Source: an uncultured Oxalobacteraceae bacterium
GTDB lineage: Bacteria > Pseudomonadota > Gammaproteobacteria > Burkholderiales > Burkholderiaceae
Direction of reading: 5' to 3'
Assembly (NCBI GenBank): GCA_946478765.1
Contig: CAMLDH010000143.1
Location: 1 to 8,638 of the forward strand
DNA: 8,638 nt
In this document: positions 6,341 to 8,638 of the stretch, piece by piece
Layout of the letters: each line of letters starts with the position of its first letter
How positions within the stretch are numbered: the stretch's first letter is position 1
The notes under the pieces: generated by a model
What the model saw: the letters and a program-made list of their open reading frames with translations, nothing else
What the model was told of the DNA's origin: nothing
The model's database searches: none
Position numbers and translations under genes: made by a program

Positions 6341-6428
6341 TAGGGTGCGCCCCGCGCACCGGAACTTACCGCCATCGAAAAAGATATTTCAACCAGCAAG
6401 GGTGAAATGGTGCGCGGGGCGCACCCTA
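6341..6428. repeat. 88-bp element with perfect 20-bp terminal inverted repeats (REP/MITE-like)
   Basis: The arm TAGGGTGCGCCCCGCGCACC (6341-6360) is exactly inverted at 6409-6428, around a 48-nt centre. It sits 20 bp beyond the stop codon of the radical SAM gene. Similar GGTGCGC/GCGCACC intergenic hairpins are widespread in proteobacteria. It may serve as a transcript end or a nonautonomous mobile unit, but no T-run follows. Confidence 0.85.
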
Positions 6429-6884
6429 CAATCCGCTTCAAAGGGGCGTCAAGCCGCCAAATGCCGCGCCTGCCGCTGCGGCACTGCGTCGCTCTTGGCC
6501 GCTTTCGCAGTTGCCACCGCTTTCTGCTTGATATGCAATTTATGCGCTTGCCCGGCGTAGTCGGTCGCGAGCACTTCCGTCACACTGTCGGCAGCGAATC
6601 CGCGACTACTTAACCATTCCACCACCAGCGCCGCCAAACGATCGAGCGCAATGCGATGCGTGGCATCGGTCTTCGCATACAGCCAATCCGACAGTGCGAT
6701 GAAGTTCGCAAATGGCGCGTCGCCCAGAATCAGCGGCAGCGTGTTGGCGAAGCGCCCCGAGTTCGCGACCATGTCCCAGTAGCGCGCAAAACGCACCAGC
6801 CGCTGCATCGTCGCAAAATCGATGCGGTCGGTCGCCAGGATCGTATACGGCGGGTGCGGGTCGAATACCAGGCCGTACGGTTCG
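6341..6884. repeat. Direct repeat copy B: native radical SAM gene tail plus downstream element
   Basis: This copy is continuous with the rest of the radical SAM gene, so it occupies the native 3' position. It matches 3869-4411 as described for copy A, and 1,929 bases separate the two copies. Its inverted-repeat element is perfect, whereas that of copy A is decayed. Confidence 0.95.
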
Positions 6885-7960
6885 GTGTGGCGAATGATCG
6901 GCGTGCCGCGCAGGCGTTTCAGGATGCCGAACTGGATTTCATGCGGCTTCAATGCATATAACTTGTCGAAGCCTTGCGCAAAGCTGTCGATGTCTTCGCC
7001 CGGCAAACCGGCAATCAAATCGACATGCAAATGCGCATGCGAGTTTTCACAGAGCCAGCGGATATTTTCCGCGGCCTTTTCATTGTTCTGTTTGCGGCTG
7101 ACCAGCGTTTGCACGTCCGGATTGAAACTCTGGATGCCGATTTCGAATTGCAAGGTGCCGGCCGGGAATTTCATGATGCCGTCCTTCAATGCATCCGGCA
7201 GATGATCGGGCACTACTTCAAAATGCGCATACACCGGATCGTCCGGCTGTGCGGCCAGTTTATCGAGGAAGAATTGCATGATCTTCAGGCTCGATTTGAT
7301 ATTCAAGTTGAAGGTGCGGTCGACGAATTTGAACAGGCGCGCGCCGCGCGCATGCAGGGTTTCCAGTTCCGCCAGAAATGCATCGAGGTCGAACGGCCAT
7401 GCGGTCTTGTCCAGCGCAGACAGGCAGAATTCGCATTTGAACGGACAGCCGCGCGACGCTTCCACATACAAGGTGCGATGCGCGATATCTTCATCGGTGT
7501 AGAGGGCATACGGCAACGCGATGTCGGCCAGCGGCGGCTGCACGCCTGCGTGGATTTTCATCAGCGGCTTCGGGCCGCGCAGGATCTGGCGGCACAGTTG
7601 CGGAAACGTCACGTCGCCCCAGCCGGTGACCAGATAATCGGCCTGTTGCACGATGGATTGCTCACCCGGCTCGTACGACACTTCCGGGCCGCCCAGCACG
7701 ATCACGACGTCGGGCGCGACGCGTTTCAACATCGCGACGATTTTGGTGGTTTCTTCGGTGTTCCAGATATACACGCCAAAGCCGATGATGCGCGGCTTGT
7801 GCGCCAATAATTTTTCGACGATGTCGGTGGTCTTGGCGCCGATCACGAATTCCACAAGGCGCGTGTCATTGTGCAAATCGCCCATGTTGGCCAGCAGATA
7901 ACGCAAGCCGAGCGATGCGTGCGCATAACGGGCGTTGAGGGTGGAAAGCAGGATGGTCAT
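6449..7960 (-). CDS. B12-binding-domain radical SAM protein (DUF4080 C-terminus)
   Basis: This 503-residue protein has three parts. Residues 1 to about 130 are a cobalamin-binding-like Rossmann domain, with STLNARYAHASLGLRYL at the start, RIIGFGVYIWN and VIVLGGPEVSYEP. The radical SAM core spans about 160-345, with the cluster motif C172-x3-C176-x2-C179 (GCPFKCEFC) and GIQSFNP. The C-terminal region of about 150 residues is of the DUF4080 type. The B12 domain lacks an obvious DxHxxG lower-ligand motif, as is common in this group. Such enzymes bind a 4Fe-4S cluster and SAM; the reaction of this subfamily is unknown to me. The ATG at 7958-7960 fits the family start but has no Shine-Dalgarno sequence and is abutted by a hairpin. 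The last 144 residues are duplicated at 3976-4411. Confidence 0.92.
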   Translation of the reverse strand: MTILLSTLNARYAHASLGLRYLLANMGDLHNDTRLVEFVIGAKTTDIVEKLLAHKPRIIGFGVYIWNTEETTKIVAMLKRVAPDVVIVLGGPEVSYEPGEQSIVQQADYLVTGWGDVTFPQLCRQILRGPKPLMKIHAGVQPPLADIALPYALYTDEDIAHRTLYVEASRGCPFKCEFCLSALDKTAWPFDLDAFLAELETLHARGARLFKFVDRTFNLNIKSSLKIMQFFLDKLAAQPDDPVYAHFEVVPDHLPDALKDGIMKFPAGTLQFEIGIQSFNPDVQTLVSRKQNNEKAAENIRWLCENSHAHLHVDLIAGLPGEDIDSFAQGFDKLYALKPHEIQFGILKRLRGTPIIRHTEPYGLVFDPHPPYTILATDRIDFATMQRLVRFARYWDMVANSGRFANTLPLILGDAPFANFIALSDWLYAKTDATHRIALDRLAALVVEWLSSRGFAADSVTEVLATDYAGQAHKLHIKQKAVATAKAAKSDAVPQRQARHLAA

Positions 7961-8006
7961 CGGGCGAAGCCTGATCGGCGGAAACCGTCATTTTACGCTT
8001 CGCCCG
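7961..8006 (-). promoter_or_regulatory. 10-bp hairpin abutting the radical SAM start codon
   Basis: In the minus-strand transcript CGGGCGAAGC (7997-8006) pairs perfectly with GCTTCGCCCG (7961-7970) around a 26-nt loop. The 3' arm ends at the base before the ATG, covering the place a ribosome-binding site would occupy. The loop contains an out-of-frame ATG (7989-7991). This suggests translational control or a binding site, but function is inferred from geometry only. Confidence 0.5.
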
Positions 8007-8104
8007 CGGCTTTATTCGATTTTACTGCCGGTCAGTTGACGCCTGATCGTCGCGCCCGGATTGGGCGTTTTGCAAAAACTTTTCGTGAATCTCCTCTTAA
8101 TCTC
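8007..8104. other. Short gene-free spacer upstream of the radical SAM gene
   Basis: These 98 bases lie between the stop of the Gly/Ser/Thr-rich gene and the start hairpin of the radical SAM gene. On the minus strand an AGGAG directly follows the stop but has no start codon at a usable distance. No terminator for the minus strand is visible, so read-through from the upstream gene is possible. Confidence 0.4.
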
Positions 8105-8638
8105 TTAATCAATGATGCCCTGCTGCTGCAACATCGTGCAAGGATCGGCGGCTGCCGGATTGACGGAACGGCCACGCTCCTGCGCGCGCGCCTGCATTTC
8201 GGCCATGTGCTGTTGATTGTAGGAACGGCATTCATCCGCCGCCAAAAAACTGCGCATCTTGTCACCATAAGCCCTGCGTTCTTTCTGCGTCATCATCGAC
8301 CAGCCTGGCGTAGTGCGTTCGCTGAATTGCATCGCCTTGCCTTTCGATTGCGTTCCGGCACTTCCTGCTGCCTCAGTGCCCTGACCGGATGTGCCGCTGG
8401 AAGTAGTACCGCCCGCGGCTCCGCTCGACATCGTGCCGCTTGGCGTAGTGGCGCCACTTGACGTTGTTGCGCCGCTTGACGGGGTCGCGCTGGGAGATGA
8501 CGTACCACCAGAGCTTGTGTCACTTGACGAGGTACTGCCCGGGGATGATCCGCTCGATGTTGCGCCACCCGATGTTGCGCCACCCGATGTTGCGCCGCCC
8601 GATGTTGCGCCGCCCGATGTTGCGCCACCCGATGTTGC
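8105..8638 (-). CDS. Gly/Ser/Thr-rich repeat protein, C-terminal part (5' end missing)
   Basis: The frame is open from the window edge to the TAA at 8105-8107, giving 178 residues. The first 28 or so are repeats of the five-residue unit ATSGG. A degenerate Ser/Thr/Gly/Pro-rich linker follows to about residue 95, and then a compact charged domain (PGWSMMTQKERRAYGDKMR, then ADECRSYNQQHMAEMQARA) ending DPCTMLQQQGIID. Two cysteines in this domain may pair. The ATG at 8431 is internal to the linker. The linker-plus-domain layout suggests an exported or surface protein, but the N-terminus with any signal peptide is off the contig. I recall similar uncharacterised C-terminal domains in Burkholderiales but know no function. 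Confidence 0.7.
   Translation of the reverse strand, partial: ATSGGATSGGATSGGATSGGATSGGATSSGSSPGSTSSSDTSSGGTSSPSATPSSGATTSSGATTPSGTMSSGAAGGTTSSGTSGQGTEAAGSAGTQSKGKAMQFSERTTPGWSMMTQKERRAYGDKMRSFLAADECRSYNQQHMAEMQARAQERGRSVNPAAADPCTMLQQQGIID
8555..8638. repeat. 15-bp tandem repeat encoding ATSGG, cut off by the contig end
   Basis: The unit CGATGTTGCGCCACC occurs about 5.6 times with a period of 15; the third and fourth units have G in place of A near the end. On the minus strand each unit encodes Ala-Thr-Ser-Gly-Gly. The period keeps the frame, so changes in copy number would only lengthen or shorten the linker. The contig ends inside the array. Confidence 0.95.

Noticed and set aside
8053..8071. 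CGCCC-GGATT-GGGCG hairpin followed by TTTT on the plus strand as a terminator
   Set aside because: The stem is only 5 bp, the T-run is short, and no plus-strand gene lies upstream of it.
8293..8628. Minus-strand open frame encoding repeated AQHRA units
   Set aside because: It is the shifted reading of the same 15-bp array. The frame ending at 8105 runs through to a conserved-looking domain and is the likely gene.
8555..8638. Repeat array as a possible CRISPR
   Set aside because: The units are directly adjacent with a 15-bp period and no spacers, and they encode a regular pentapeptide.

Overview
The window looks like one short-read contig from a GC-rich betaproteobacterium, probably Burkholderiales (Oxalobacteraceae-like). 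That placement is inferred from the YgiQ and B12-type radical SAM proteins and from codon use; no rRNA or other marker is present. Both ends look like assembly limits. Bases 1-14 match the 3' end of the Illumina TruSeq adapter, and the right end stops inside a 15-bp tandem repeat.

Layout. (1) 15-1018, plus strand: the C-terminal part of a YgiQ-family radical SAM protein. (2) 1240-3643, minus strand, visibly AT-richer than its flanks: three genes for exported proteins, transcribed as small secreted protein, then S8 subtilisin-like protease, then PrcB-like lipoprotein. The protease and lipoprotein genes are 5 nt apart. A subtilase beside a PrcB-domain lipoprotein resembles the Treponema denticola dentilisin locus (PrcB-PrcA-PrtP). 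(3) 3869-6884: two direct repeats of about 543 bp flank an intact fic gene and a badly decayed type I restriction hsdR. (4) 6449-7960, minus strand: an intact radical SAM protein with an N-terminal B12-binding domain. Its last 144 codons and downstream inverted-repeat element are the duplicated unit. (5) 8105-8638, minus strand: the C-terminal part of a low-complexity Gly/Ser/Thr-rich protein.

The hsdR remnant has an N-terminal piece with a good ribosome-binding site directly after fic and then a 1-nt frameshift. A 135-bp AT-rich element with 16-bp inverted termini sits where most of the N-terminal third should be. A helicase fragment follows that has lost two residues of its Walker A motif. 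It is fused in frame to a second copy of the radical SAM C-terminus. The two tail copies differ at only 3 synonymous positions in about 436 coding bases, whereas the adjoining roughly 107 noncoding bases differ at about 12. Recombination between the repeats would remove the fic-hsdR block and leave one intact radical SAM gene.

The points most worth following are the protease/PrcB/small-protein module, the gene-tail duplication around the fic-hsdR remnant, and a 10-bp hairpin directly against the start codon of the radical SAM gene.
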